A stretch of DNA of 64,000 nucleotides from Rhodosalinus sediminis (GTDB lineage: Bacteria; Pseudomonadota; Alphaproteobacteria; Rhodobacterales; Rhodobacteraceae). The notes under the pieces are model-generated. The model searched no databases. It was not told where the DNA came from and worked only from the letters and a program-made list of their open reading frames with translations. Below are positions 48,690 through 56,853 of this stretch, piece by piece. Each line of letters begins with the position of its first letter. Positions within the stretch are counted from its first letter, which is position 1. The translations under genes and the position numbers were made by a program. The stretch is from positions 248,001 to 312,000 of the forward strand of contig NZ_QOHR01000002.1 of NCBI RefSeq assembly GCF_003385555.1, in the 5' to 3' direction.

Positions 48690-49556
48690 ATGACAGGCTA
48701 CGACGATCGGGACGGGAAGATCTGGCTGGACGGCGCGCTCGTGGACTGGCGCGGGGCGCAGGTGCATGTGCTCAGCCACGCGCTGCACTACGCGAGTTCG
48801 GTCTTCGAGGGCGAACGCGCCTACGGCGGGCGCATCTTCGCGAGCCGCGCGCATTCCGAGCGCCTGATCGCGAGCGGCACGGCGATCGACATGCCGATCC
48901 CCTGGAGCGTCGATCAGATCGAGGCCGCCAAGGCCGAGGTCATGGCCGCGAACGGCCTGTCGGACGCCTACGTGCGGGCCTTCGCCTGGCGCGGCGCGGG
49001 CGAGGACATGGGCGTGAGCTCGGCGCGCAACCCGGTGCGCCTCGCCGTGGCGGCCTGGGAATGGGGCGCCTACTACGGCGATTCCAAGACGAAAGGGGCC
49101 GCGCTCGACATTTCGCAGTGGAAGCGCCCCTCGCCCGAGACGATCCCGAGCCACGCCAAGGCCGCGGGCCTCTACATGATCTGCACGATGTCCAAGCACG
49201 CCGCCGAGGCGAAGGGCTTCGCGGACGCGATGATGTTCGACTACCGCGGCTACGTGGCCGAGGCGACGGGGGCCAACATCTTCTTCGTCAAGGACGGCGA
49301 GGTGCACACCCCCCTGCCCGACTGCTTCCTGAACGGCATCACGCGGCAGACGGTGATCGGACTCCTGCGCGAGCGGAACATCCCCGTGCACGAGCGCCAC
49401 ATCGGGCCCGAGGAGCTCGAGGGGTTCCAGCAGTGCTGGCTCACCGGGACGGCGGCGGAGGTGACGCCCGTCGGGCATATCGGCGACTACGCCTTCGAGG
49501 TCGGCGCGCTGACGCGGGAGATCGCGGAGGCCTACGAGACGCTGGTGCGCGCCTGA
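48690..49556 (+). CDS. ilvE: Branched-chain amino acid aminotransferase IlvE
   Basis: This fold-type IV PLP aminotransferase of 288 residues interconverts Leu/Ile/Val and their 2-oxoacids. It shows SHALHYASSVFEGERAY, the Lys in PSHAKAAGLYM, and EATGANIFFVKDG with NGITRQTVIGL, all typical of IlvE. ATG 48690 (MTGYDDRDGKIWLDG) is chosen over upstream in-frame starts because GAGGGAAGG precedes it and it matches the family N-terminus. Repeat copy F follows the stop. Confidence 0.94.
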   Translation: MTGYDDRDGKIWLDGALVDWRGAQVHVLSHALHYASSVFEGERAYGGRIFASRAHSERLIASGTAIDMPIPWSVDQIEAAKAEVMAANGLSDAYVRAFAWRGAGEDMGVSSARNPVRLAVAAWEWGAYYGDSKTKGAALDISQWKRPSPETIPSHAKAAGLYMICTMSKHAAEAKGFADAMMFDYRGYVAEATGANIFFVKDGEVHTPLPDCFLNGITRQTVIGLLRERNIPVHERHIGPEELEGFQQCWLTGTAAEVTPVGHIGDYAFEVGALTREIAEAYETLVRA

Positions 49557-49565
49557 GGCCGTGGC

Positions 49566-49635
49566 GGAGGGGGGCGCTGCCCCCCTCGGCGGCTGCGCCG
49601 CCTCACCCCCCGGAGTATTTGGGCCAAGATGATGG
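49566..49635 (+). repeat. Interspersed hairpin/CCAAGA element, copy F
   Basis: A GAGGGGGGC/GCCCCCCTC hairpin and a GGCGGC-TGC-GCCGCC hairpin are followed by a C-run and GAGTATTTGGGCCAAGATGA. It begins 10 bases after the ilvE stop, in the gene's orientation. Confidence 0.8.
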
Positions 49636-49673
49636 GGCGGGCCCGGATCGCGCCGGGTGCGTGCCCCGAGGTC

Positions 49674-50867
49674 TCAGCCGGGCGACATGCCGCGCAGGCG
49701 CTCGGACCGGCGGCGCAGGATTTCGACCGTTGTCAGGAGCGCGATCGAGATGCAGACGAGGATCGTCGCCACGGCGAGGATCGTCGGCGAGATCTGTTCG
49801 CGCAGGCCCGTGAACATCTGCCACGGCAGGGTCTGCTGGTTGGCCGAGCCGACGAAGATCACCACCACCACCTCGTCGAAGCTGGTGATGAAGGCGAAGA
49901 GCCCGCCGGAGATCACGCCGGGCAGGATGAGCGGCATCTGCACGCGCCGGAAGGTCGTCACCGGGTTGGCGCCGAGGTTCGCCGCGGCGCGGGTGAGCGA
50001 GCGGTCGAAGCCCACGAGCGTCGCCGTCACGGTGATGATGACGAAGGGGATGCCGAGCGCCGCGTGGGCGAGCACCACGCCGAGGTAGGTGCCCTGTAGC
50101 CCGATGCGCGAGTAGAAGAAGTACATCCCCGCCGCGGAGATGATCAGCGGCACGATCATCGGCGAGATCAGCACCGCCATGATCGCCTGCCGGAAGGGCA
50201 CGTGCTCGGAGCTGAGCCCGATCGCGGCGAGGGTGCCGAAGCTCACGGCGAGGAGCGTGGCGACCGGCGCGATCAGGATCGAATTGCGGAGCGCCTGCTG
50301 CCAGTCGGCGGAGGTGAAGAAATCCCGGTAGTGCTTCAGGCTGTAGCCCTCCGGGTCGAAGGCCAGCATCTCGGGCGTGAAGGTGAAGAAGTTCTCGGCG
50401 TTGAAGCTGAGCGGCATGACCACGAGGATCGGCGTGATCAGGAAGACGAAGACCGCGCCGCAGATCACGCGGAAGGTGTAGTGCCAGAGCACCTCGCCGG
50501 CCGTCAGGTAGGGCGGCAGGAACATCCGGTAGCGCCCGCGCCCGATCCAGTAGATGAACCAGCCGAGGAACCACCCGAAGAGGGCGCCGACGATGGCGCC
50601 CGCGATGCGCCCGACGAGGAGCCCGGCGAGCGCGAAGAGCGCGATCACGCCCCATTTGACGGCGCGCTCACGCTCCACCCCCGCGAGCGACAGCGCCGCC
50701 CACGCGAGCGCGGCGCAGATCGCGGCGCCGCCGAGCACGCCGAGGAGCGTCGCGCCCTGCGCGGTGCCCGCGAAGAGGCCGAAGAGCGCCCCCGCCGCGC
50801 CGACCACGGGCAGGGTGAAGGAGAAGGGCAGCGTCTTGGCGCCGGTGATGGCGATCCCGTCGGACAT
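49674..50867 (-). CDS. Polyamine-type ABC transporter permease (PotC-like) with N-terminal membrane extension
   Basis: This inner-membrane permease has 397 residues. The C-terminal ~270 residues are a standard PotC domain with the EAA loop (AAANLGANPVTTFRRVQMPLILPGV). The N-terminal ~110 residues add four or so hydrophobic segments (for example ALLVGRIAGAIVGALFGW-like sequence), so it is longer than the usual ~260-290. It starts 3 bases after the PotB-like stop. It is the last gene of an ATPase, binding protein, PotB, PotC operon. Confidence 0.9.
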   Translation of the reverse strand: MSDGIAITGAKTLPFSFTLPVVGAAGALFGLFAGTAQGATLLGVLGGAAICAALAWAALSLAGVERERAVKWGVIALFALAGLLVGRIAGAIVGALFGWFLGWFIYWIGRGRYRMFLPPYLTAGEVLWHYTFRVICGAVFVFLITPILVVMPLSFNAENFFTFTPEMLAFDPEGYSLKHYRDFFTSADWQQALRNSILIAPVATLLAVSFGTLAAIGLSSEHVPFRQAIMAVLISPMIVPLIISAAGMYFFYSRIGLQGTYLGVVLAHAALGIPFVIITVTATLVGFDRSLTRAAANLGANPVTTFRRVQMPLILPGVISGGLFAFITSFDEVVVVIFVGSANQQTLPWQMFTGLREQISPTILAVATILVCISIALLTTVEILRRRSERLRGMSPG

Positions 50868-50870
50868 CTC

Positions 50871-52709
50871 TCAGCCCCCCAGCTTCACGTTGTCGATGCC
50901 GACGATCTTGTCGTAGGCCCAGTAGAGCACCAGTACCACCACCAGCAGGATCGAGCCGAGCGCCGCGGCGAGGCCCCAGTTGAGCGAGCTGGAGATGTGG
51001 TAGGCGATCCGGTTCGAGATGAAGGTGCCCGTGGTGCCGCCGACGATCTCGGGCGTGATGTAGTAGCCGATCGCAAGGATGAAGACGAGGATCGAGCCCG
51101 CGCCGATCCCCGGCACCGTCTGCGGGAAATAGACCCGGCGGAAGGCCGTCAGCGGCGTCGCGCCCAGCGATTTCGCCGCGCGCATGTAGGAGGGCGGGAT
51201 CGTCTGCATCACCGAGTAGAGCGGCAGGATCATGAAGGGCAGGAGGATGTGCGTCATCGCCACGATGGTGCCGAACTGGTTGTTGATCATGATGAGCCGG
51301 CCGTCGTCGGCCACCAACCCGAGCCAGACGAGCACGTCGTTGATCACCCCCTGTTGCTGGAGCATCACCTTCCAGGCGCTCGTGCGCACGAGGAGCGACG
51401 TCCAGAACGGCAGGAGCACGAGGATCATCAGAAGGTTCGCCGTCCGCATGGGCAGGTTGGCGAGCAGCCAGGCCACCGGATAGCCGAGCAGGATGCAGGA
51501 GAAGGTGATCATCAGGCTCATGAAGAGCGTGCGCTGGAACAGGAGCCCGTAGATCCGCTCGTCCTCGTCGCGCAGCGCCGGGCCGTCCGGCGTCTTCTGC
51601 ATGTCCACGGCGTTGAGGAAATAGCCGGTGGTGTAGGGCGGCGCGTAGGTGCGGATCGTGCGCCACGGCTCGACGGTGCCCCAGTCCTCGTCCGAGGCGA
51701 CGAAGGCGGCGCGGAAATCCACCGGCGGAACGTCCGCGAGCGCGGCCTGCGCGGCGCGCAGCGCCTCGGCCTCCGGGCCGTCGTAGGCGGCGAGCTCCTC
51801 GGGCGAGAGGGCGCGCAGGTCGCGGTCGAGGGCGACGTAGACCGCTTCCCACGGCTCGTCGTCGGCGACGGTCTCCTCCTCCTCGATCGCCATGAAGACG
51901 GCGAACTCGGCGTAGGCCTCGGCGGTGCGCGGGAAGGTCTCGGCGAAGTCGCCGGAGAGCGTGAAGCCGAGGTCCACGTCCTCGGCCGAGACGGCGCAGG
52001 GCGCGCCGAAGACGCCCTTGACCCCGCACCACGCGTCGCCGAGCGGGCCGCGGGTCGAGAGATCGTCGAGCCGGATGAACCGCTCGCGCGCGGCGTCGAG
52101 CACTGCCGCGCCTCCGGTGCCGGAGGTCATGGAGATCCAGAACTCCGCCTCTTCCCAGCGGTCGTCCAGATCCTCGAGCATCTCGACGTTGGCCTCGCCG
52201 AAGTCGTCCACGTCCCGGCCCGTGCCCCGGAAGAGCGAGGACATGCCGGTGTTCTCGTAGTTCAGCCGCTGGCCGAGCCGGGTGTGGCGCCGCGCCTCGG
52301 CCGCGAGGAAGAGATCGGAATAGAGCGCCTCGAAGGCGCTGTCGGGCGGCAGATCGCCGCTCTCGGCGTCCCAGGTGGCGAGCGCCGCGCTGGTGCGCGG
52401 CAGCGTGTCGCGCACGATCTGGTTCTCGACCGAGCGGAAGAGCATGTCCGCGATCGGCGCGATGAAGGTCACGAGCACGAAGATCAGGAGCGGCGCGATC
52501 AGCGCCAGCGCGCGCAGCTTCTGCGCCCGGAGCGCGCGCGCGAGGCTCTTCTTGAGCGGCGTGCCGTCGGCGGCGAGCATCGGGCCGTCGGCCTCGGTCC
52601 CGCGCTGGGGGCCGCGCGCACGGTCGTCGAGGGTCGCGGTCTCGTGGAACGCGTCCTCGGGCGTCGGCGCGTCGGCGGTCTGCGGTCCGGAGCTGCTGAG
52701 CCTGCTCAT
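50871..52709 (-). CDS. Polyamine-type ABC transporter permease (PotB-like) with large periplasmic insertion
   Basis: This 612-residue permease is about twice the normal length. The first membrane helix (about 66-90) is followed by ~290 residues, rich in Asp and Glu and with two cysteines (228 and 238), before the second helix (about 395). The rest is a normal PotB domain with EAA loop AAKSLGATPLTAFRRVYFPQ. By topology the insertion should be periplasmic. ATG 52709 is chosen for its GGAG spacing; an in-frame ATG six codons upstream is also possible. Confidence 0.88.
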   Translation of the reverse strand: MSRLSSSGPQTADAPTPEDAFHETATLDDRARGPQRGTEADGPMLAADGTPLKKSLARALRAQKLRALALIAPLLIFVLVTFIAPIADMLFRSVENQIVRDTLPRTSAALATWDAESGDLPPDSAFEALYSDLFLAAEARRHTRLGQRLNYENTGMSSLFRGTGRDVDDFGEANVEMLEDLDDRWEEAEFWISMTSGTGGAAVLDAARERFIRLDDLSTRGPLGDAWCGVKGVFGAPCAVSAEDVDLGFTLSGDFAETFPRTAEAYAEFAVFMAIEEEETVADDEPWEAVYVALDRDLRALSPEELAAYDGPEAEALRAAQAALADVPPVDFRAAFVASDEDWGTVEPWRTIRTYAPPYTTGYFLNAVDMQKTPDGPALRDEDERIYGLLFQRTLFMSLMITFSCILLGYPVAWLLANLPMRTANLLMILVLLPFWTSLLVRTSAWKVMLQQQGVINDVLVWLGLVADDGRLIMINNQFGTIVAMTHILLPFMILPLYSVMQTIPPSYMRAAKSLGATPLTAFRRVYFPQTVPGIGAGSILVFILAIGYYITPEIVGGTTGTFISNRIAYHISSSLNWGLAAALGSILLVVVLVLYWAYDKIVGIDNVKLGG

Positions 52710-52772
52710 GCCTCGATCTCCACCCATGGGGCGGCCCGGCCTGCGACGTCGCGCGGCGGCGGGCCTCGGGGT

Positions 52773-52800
52773 GGCGGGGCGGCCCGCGGGCCGCCCCGCC
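52773..52800 (-). promoter_or_regulatory. 28-base GC palindrome between binding-protein and PotB-like genes
   Basis: A perfect 28-base palindrome made of GGCGGGGCGGCCC and its complement lies 45 bases after the binding-protein stop and before the permease gene. It is likely an mRNA stem that stabilises or attenuates, raising binding-protein level relative to the permeases. Confidence 0.55.
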
Positions 52801-52844
52801 CCGTCGTCACGCGCGGCGGGCGGGCGCCCGCCGCACCGATACGA

Positions 52845-53984
52845 TCACTGCGCGAGCCACGCCTGGAACTTGGCGTCGATGTCGTCGCGGTAGTCCGCCC
52901 AGAACTCGTAGTTGTAGAGCAGCGTGTTCTCGGCGTTGTCCGGATCGGTCGGCATGTGCGGCGCCATCTCGATGCCGAGCTCGGCGTGCGTCGAGACCAG
53001 CGGCGCGGAGCTTTCGCGGGCCGGGCCGTAGGAGATGTAGGCCGACTGATCGGCGAGGCGCTGGGTGTCCGTGGCGAACCACAGGAAATCGAGCACGCGG
53101 TTCAGCTCGGCCTCTTCGAGGTCCTCGGGGATGATCCAGCCGTCGAGGTCGAAGACCTGCATGTCCCAGAGCATGCCCACCGGCTGATCCTGCTCCTCGA
53201 TCACCGAGAAGAGGCGGCCGTTGTAGGTCGAGCCCATGAAGACCTCGCCGTCGGCGAGAAGCTGCGGCGTGTCGGCGCCGGCCGACCACCAGATCACGTC
53301 GTCCTTGATCTCGTCGAGCTTGTCGAGCGCGCGGTCCTGCCCTTCTTCGGTGGCGAGCACGTCGTAGATCTCGTCCTTGGCCACGCCGTCGCAGTAGAGC
53401 GCCCACTCCATGTTGTTGATCGGGCGACGCTCCAGGCTGCGCTTGCCCGGGTAGGTCTCGGTGTCCCAGACGTCGCAGACGCTGTCGGGCGCGTCCACGC
53501 CCTCGGGCACCATGTCGGTGCGGTAGCCGAAGGTCGTGGAGTAGACGATCTGCGGGATGAAGCAGTCGCTGACGATCAGGTCGCCGAAGTCGTCGGAGGC
53601 GTCGGTGCCATCGGGCGCGGGCTTCAGGATGTCGTCGTGGTCGACCTCCATCGCGAGGCCCTCGTCGCAGAGGCGGATGGCGTCGGAGGCCACCACGTCC
53701 ACGAGATCCCAGGTGATGTTGCCCGCCTCGGCCATGGCGCGCAGCTTCGCGACCGCCTCGTTCGAGCTTTCGTCCCAGGTCGCCGAGACCTCCGGGTTCA
53801 TCTCGATGTACGGCTCGACATAGGCCTTCTGCTGCGAGTTCTGGTAGGCGCCGCCCCAGGAGACGAGCGTCATGCTGTCGATCATCGGCTCGCCGGCGAC
53901 CGGGCTCTCCATGTCCTGCGCGGCGAGGGCGCCCGCGGCGACCGTGAGGGCCGTCGAGGCCATGAGGGTCTTGGCAAGGTTCAT
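52845..53984 (-). CDS. Polyamine-type ABC transporter substrate-binding protein (PotD/PotF-like)
   Basis: This 379-residue periplasmic binding protein has a Sec signal peptide (MNLAKTLMASTALTVAAGALAAQ). The mature part begins like PotD-type proteins (MTLVSWGGAYQNSQQKAYVEPY) and has WDLVDVVASDAIRLCDEG and GWIIPEDLEE. I prefer ATG 53984 over 53990 because the GGGAG site is then 8 bases away instead of 2. Probable ligands are putrescine, spermidine or a related cation, judged from family and the adjacent aminotransferase. Confidence 0.9.
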   Translation of the reverse strand: MNLAKTLMASTALTVAAGALAAQDMESPVAGEPMIDSMTLVSWGGAYQNSQQKAYVEPYIEMNPEVSATWDESSNEAVAKLRAMAEAGNITWDLVDVVASDAIRLCDEGLAMEVDHDDILKPAPDGTDASDDFGDLIVSDCFIPQIVYSTTFGYRTDMVPEGVDAPDSVCDVWDTETYPGKRSLERRPINNMEWALYCDGVAKDEIYDVLATEEGQDRALDKLDEIKDDVIWWSAGADTPQLLADGEVFMGSTYNGRLFSVIEEQDQPVGMLWDMQVFDLDGWIIPEDLEEAELNRVLDFLWFATDTQRLADQSAYISYGPARESSAPLVSTHAELGIEMAPHMPTDPDNAENTLLYNYEFWADYRDDIDAKFQAWLAQ

Positions 53985-54117
53985 ATTCATCGCTCCCTTG
54001 TCGTGCCCGTGGTGCTGAAAGGGGGCCGCGGTCACGGGCGGAACCGGGTGGCCCTCTCGCTTGGCGCGCCCTGCGGCGCGCGCCGACCCGGCACGAGGCG
54101 CGGGCCGGTCAACCGTG

Positions 54118-55218
54118 TCACGCGTCGAGCGCGCGGCAGTCGTCGGGCAGCCAGCCGATCTCGATCTTTTCGCCCGGACGCAGGCGGCGCTGGTCGGGGG
54201 CGTTGCGCGTCTTGATGATGAAGTCGTCCTTCCCGGCCACGCGCAGCCGCGTGCGGAAGATGTCGCCCATGTAGATGAACTCGAGCACCTCGGCCTTGAG
54301 GGTGTGCGCGCCCTCCTGCAGCCGCTCGGCGTTGATCTCGACCCGCTCGGGGCGGATCGAGACGAGCGTGCGCTCGCCCGGCTGGCTCACGTTGACCGGC
54401 TTGCAGTCGATGAGCTCCCCGTCGTCGAGCTCGACCACCGCGTACTCGTTGCGAATTTCCTTCACCGTGCCGAGAAGCGTGTTGTTCTCGCCGATGAACT
54501 GCGCGACGAAGCTGTTCTCGGGTGTCTCGTAGAGCACGTCGGGCGCGGCGAGCTGCTGGATGCGGCCATCGTCGAAGACGGCGACGCGGTCCGACATGGT
54601 CAGCGCCTCGGTCTGGTCGTGGGTGACGTAGACCACGGTGATGCCGAGCTGATGCGCGAGGTTGGTGATCTCGAACTGCATGTGCTCGCGCAGCTGCTTG
54701 TCGAGCGCGCCGAGCGGCTCGTCCATGAGCACGAGCTCCGGCTCGAAGACCAGCGCACGGGCGAGCGCGATTCGCTGTTGCTGCCCGCCGGAGAGCTGCG
54801 CGGGCCGGCGCCCGCCGAACTCGCCCATCTGCACCATGTCGAGGGCGCGGCGGATCTTCTCCTCGCGCTCGGACTTCGGCAGGCTGCGCACCTCGAGCGG
54901 AAAGGCGAGGTTCTCGGCCACCGTCATGTGCGGGAAGAGCGCGTAGTTCTGGAAGACCATGCCGATCCCGCGCTTGTGCGGCGGGATGTTGTTGATGGGC
55001 TGACCGCCGAGCTTGATCTCGCCGTGCGTCGCGGTCTCGAAGCCCGCGAGCATCATCAGGCAGGTGGTCTTGCCCGAGCCCGACGGGCCGAGCATCGTCA
55101 GGAACTCCCCCCGCGGCATGGCGAGGTTCAGGTCCTTCACGACGAGCGTTTCACCGTCGTAGCTTTTCTGGACGCGTTCGAAGGCGACGAACGCCTCTTG
55201 CGTGTCGGTCTCGGCCAA
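54118..55218 (-). CDS. Polyamine-type ABC transporter ATPase (PotA-like)
   Basis: This 366-residue ATPase has Walker A GPSGSGKT, Q-loop MVFQNYALFPHMT, signature LSGGQQQR, Walker B LVLMDEPLGALD, the switch His in VTHDQTEAL, and a C-terminal TOBE domain (VSIRPERVEI). This is the PotA/spermidine-putrescine subfamily. It is first in the operon and followed by the binding protein and two permeases. A promoter and a palindrome lie upstream. Confidence 0.94.
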   Translation of the reverse strand: MAETDTQEAFVAFERVQKSYDGETLVVKDLNLAMPRGEFLTMLGPSGSGKTTCLMMLAGFETATHGEIKLGGQPINNIPPHKRGIGMVFQNYALFPHMTVAENLAFPLEVRSLPKSEREEKIRRALDMVQMGEFGGRRPAQLSGGQQQRIALARALVFEPELVLMDEPLGALDKQLREHMQFEITNLAHQLGITVVYVTHDQTEALTMSDRVAVFDDGRIQQLAAPDVLYETPENSFVAQFIGENNTLLGTVKEIRNEYAVVELDDGELIDCKPVNVSQPGERTLVSIRPERVEINAERLQEGAHTLKAEVLEFIYMGDIFRTRLRVAGKDDFIIKTRNAPDQRRLRPGEKIEIGWLPDDCRALDA

Positions 55219-55275
55219 ACCCGGCTCCCTGTCCTGTCGTCGCGGGTCTCTGCCCGCTTTGTCCGTCAGACTCCG

Positions 55276-55304
55276 AGTAAAGCGATCCCGGGGCCCGGTT
55301 GCAA
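55276..55304 (-). promoter_or_regulatory. Promoter of the polyamine-type ABC operon
   Basis: On the minus strand TTGCAA (plus 55299-55304) and TTTACT (plus 55276-55281) are exactly 17 bases apart, about 58 bases upstream of the ATPase start. Confidence 0.5.
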
Positions 55305-55315
55305 CAGCCGAGAGG

Positions 55316-55330
55316 TTGCCGTCGCGGCAA
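55316..55330. promoter_or_regulatory. Palindrome TTGCCG-TCG-CGGCAA upstream of the ABC operon promoter
   Basis: A perfect 6-bp inverted repeat with a 3-base centre ends 12 bases upstream of the -35 box. It is a good place for an activator or repressor of the transport operon. Confidence 0.45.
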
Positions 55331-55354
55331 TATAGTTAGCCCTGCCCCCTGAAG

Positions 55355-55386
55355 AGGCAAACCGGCGCCCGGGGTCCGGGCGCCGG
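55355..55386 (-). terminator. Terminator of the putrescine/omega-aminotransferase gene
   Basis: An 11-bp perfect stem (CCGGCGCCCGG and complement, plus 55362-55386) with loop GGT begins 7 bases after the aminotransferase stop. TTTGCCTCTT follows on the minus strand. Confidence 0.7.
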
Positions 55387-55392
55387 CGCGGG

Positions 55393-56763
55393 TCAGCCGA
55401 GGACGGCGCGCACGGCCGCGGCGGTCTTGTCGGCGACCTCTTCGGCCTCGGCGCGGGTGAGGCAGAAGGGCGGCGCGAAACCGAGGATGTCGCCCTGCGG
55501 CATGGCGCGGGCGATGACGCCGCGCTCGAGGAGCGCCGCGGCGATCTGCGGGCCGACCTTGCGCGCGGGATCGAAGAAGGCGCGCGCCTCGCGGTCCTCG
55601 ACGAACTCCACCGCGGCGATCATGCCCTCGCCGCGCACCTCGCCGACGTGCGGGTGATCGCCGAGCGCCTCGGCCAGCGCGCGGTTGAAATGCGCGCCGG
55701 TCTCTCCGGCCGCGGTCACCAGGTCGAGCTTGTCGATGAGCTCGAGGTTGGCGACGCCCGCCGCCGCGCCGATGGGATGGGCGGAATAGGTCCAGCCGTG
55801 CCCGATCGGCCCCATGGCGTCGGTCCCCTGCTCGAGCCCTTTCCAGATCTTCTCGGAGACGATGGAGCCCGACAGCGGCGCATAGGCCGAGGTCAGCCCC
55901 TTCGCGATGGTGATGAGATCGGGCTCGAGCCCGTAGTGCTCGGAGCCGAACATCGTGCCGAGCCGCCCGAAGCCGGTCACCACCTCGTCGGCGACGAGCA
56001 GGATGTCGTGCTTCTTCAGGATGGGCTGGATCGCCTCCCAGTAGCCCGCGGGCGGGGGGACGATGCCGCCCGTGCCGAGCATCGGCTCGGCCCAGAAGGC
56101 GGCGATGGTCTCGGCGCCCTCGCGCTCGATCAGCGCCTCGAGCTCGGCGGCGCAATGCGCGACGAAGGCCTCCTCGCTCATCGAGACGTCGGCGCGGCGG
56201 AAGTAATAGGGCGCCTCGGTGTGCAGCACCGGCGCCAGCGGCAGGTCGAAGGCCTTGTGGAAGAGCTCCAGCCCCGTGAGCGACCCGGTCATCAGACCCG
56301 AGCCGTGGTAGCCGCGCCAGCGCGAGATGATCTTCTTCTTCTCCGGCCGGCCGAGGACGTTGTTGTAGTACCAGATCAGCTTGACGTTGGTCTCGTTCGC
56401 GTCCGAGCCCGAGAGCCCGAAGTAGACCTTGCTCATGTGGTCCGGCGCGCGGTCGAGGATCATCTTCGACAGCTGGATGCTCGCCTCGGTGCCATGGCCG
56501 ACGTAGGCGTGGTAATAGGCGAGCTCGCGCGCCTGCTCGGCGATGGCCTCCGCGATCTCGGGGCGGCCGTAGCCCACGTTCACGCAGTAGAGGCCGGCGA
56601 AGGCGTCCAGCAGGCGGTTGCCGTCGCGGTCCTCGATATGGCTGCCCGAGCCGCTGCGGATCACGCGCTGCGGCGCGTTGCCGCGCGCGAACTCCGCGAG
56701 ATGGGTGGAGGGGTGCAGGAAGTTCTCGCGGTCCCACTCCTCGAGCAGATCGTTTCTGAGCAC
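55393..56763 (-). CDS. Class III aminotransferase, putrescine/omega-amino acid type
   Basis: This PLP transaminase of 456 residues has Schiff-base Lys288 in ITIAKGLTSAY, LVADEVVTGFGRLG and SGSDANETNVKL. The sequence style (HPSTHLAEFARG start, WRGYHGSGLMTGSLTG) resembles SpuC-like putrescine-pyruvate transaminases. It lies directly upstream of the polyamine-type importer on the same strand, with its own terminator between. The GTG start is chosen for the CGAGGAG site and the family N-terminus. The substrate is an inference. Confidence 0.87.
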   Translation of the reverse strand: MLRNDLLEEWDRENFLHPSTHLAEFARGNAPQRVIRSGSGSHIEDRDGNRLLDAFAGLYCVNVGYGRPEIAEAIAEQARELAYYHAYVGHGTEASIQLSKMILDRAPDHMSKVYFGLSGSDANETNVKLIWYYNNVLGRPEKKKIISRWRGYHGSGLMTGSLTGLELFHKAFDLPLAPVLHTEAPYYFRRADVSMSEEAFVAHCAAELEALIEREGAETIAAFWAEPMLGTGGIVPPPAGYWEAIQPILKKHDILLVADEVVTGFGRLGTMFGSEHYGLEPDLITIAKGLTSAYAPLSGSIVSEKIWKGLEQGTDAMGPIGHGWTYSAHPIGAAAGVANLELIDKLDLVTAAGETGAHFNRALAEALGDHPHVGEVRGEGMIAAVEFVEDREARAFFDPARKVGPQIAAALLERGVIARAMPQGDILGFAPPFCLTRAEAEEVADKTAAAVRAVLG

Positions 56764-56853
56764 GGCGCGTCTCCTCGCTCCTGGGGTGAACGCACCACGC
56801 CTGCCTCCTCCCCGCCCCGATTGCAAGGCCGCCCATGCCGCGACGTCACGTCC

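Noticed and set aside
50202-54215. A 1337-codon plus-strand open frame
   Set aside because: It lies opposite the polyamine-type permease and binding-protein genes. The translation is rich in Arg, Glu, His and Asp without hydrophobic cores, typical of a shadow frame at high third-position GC.
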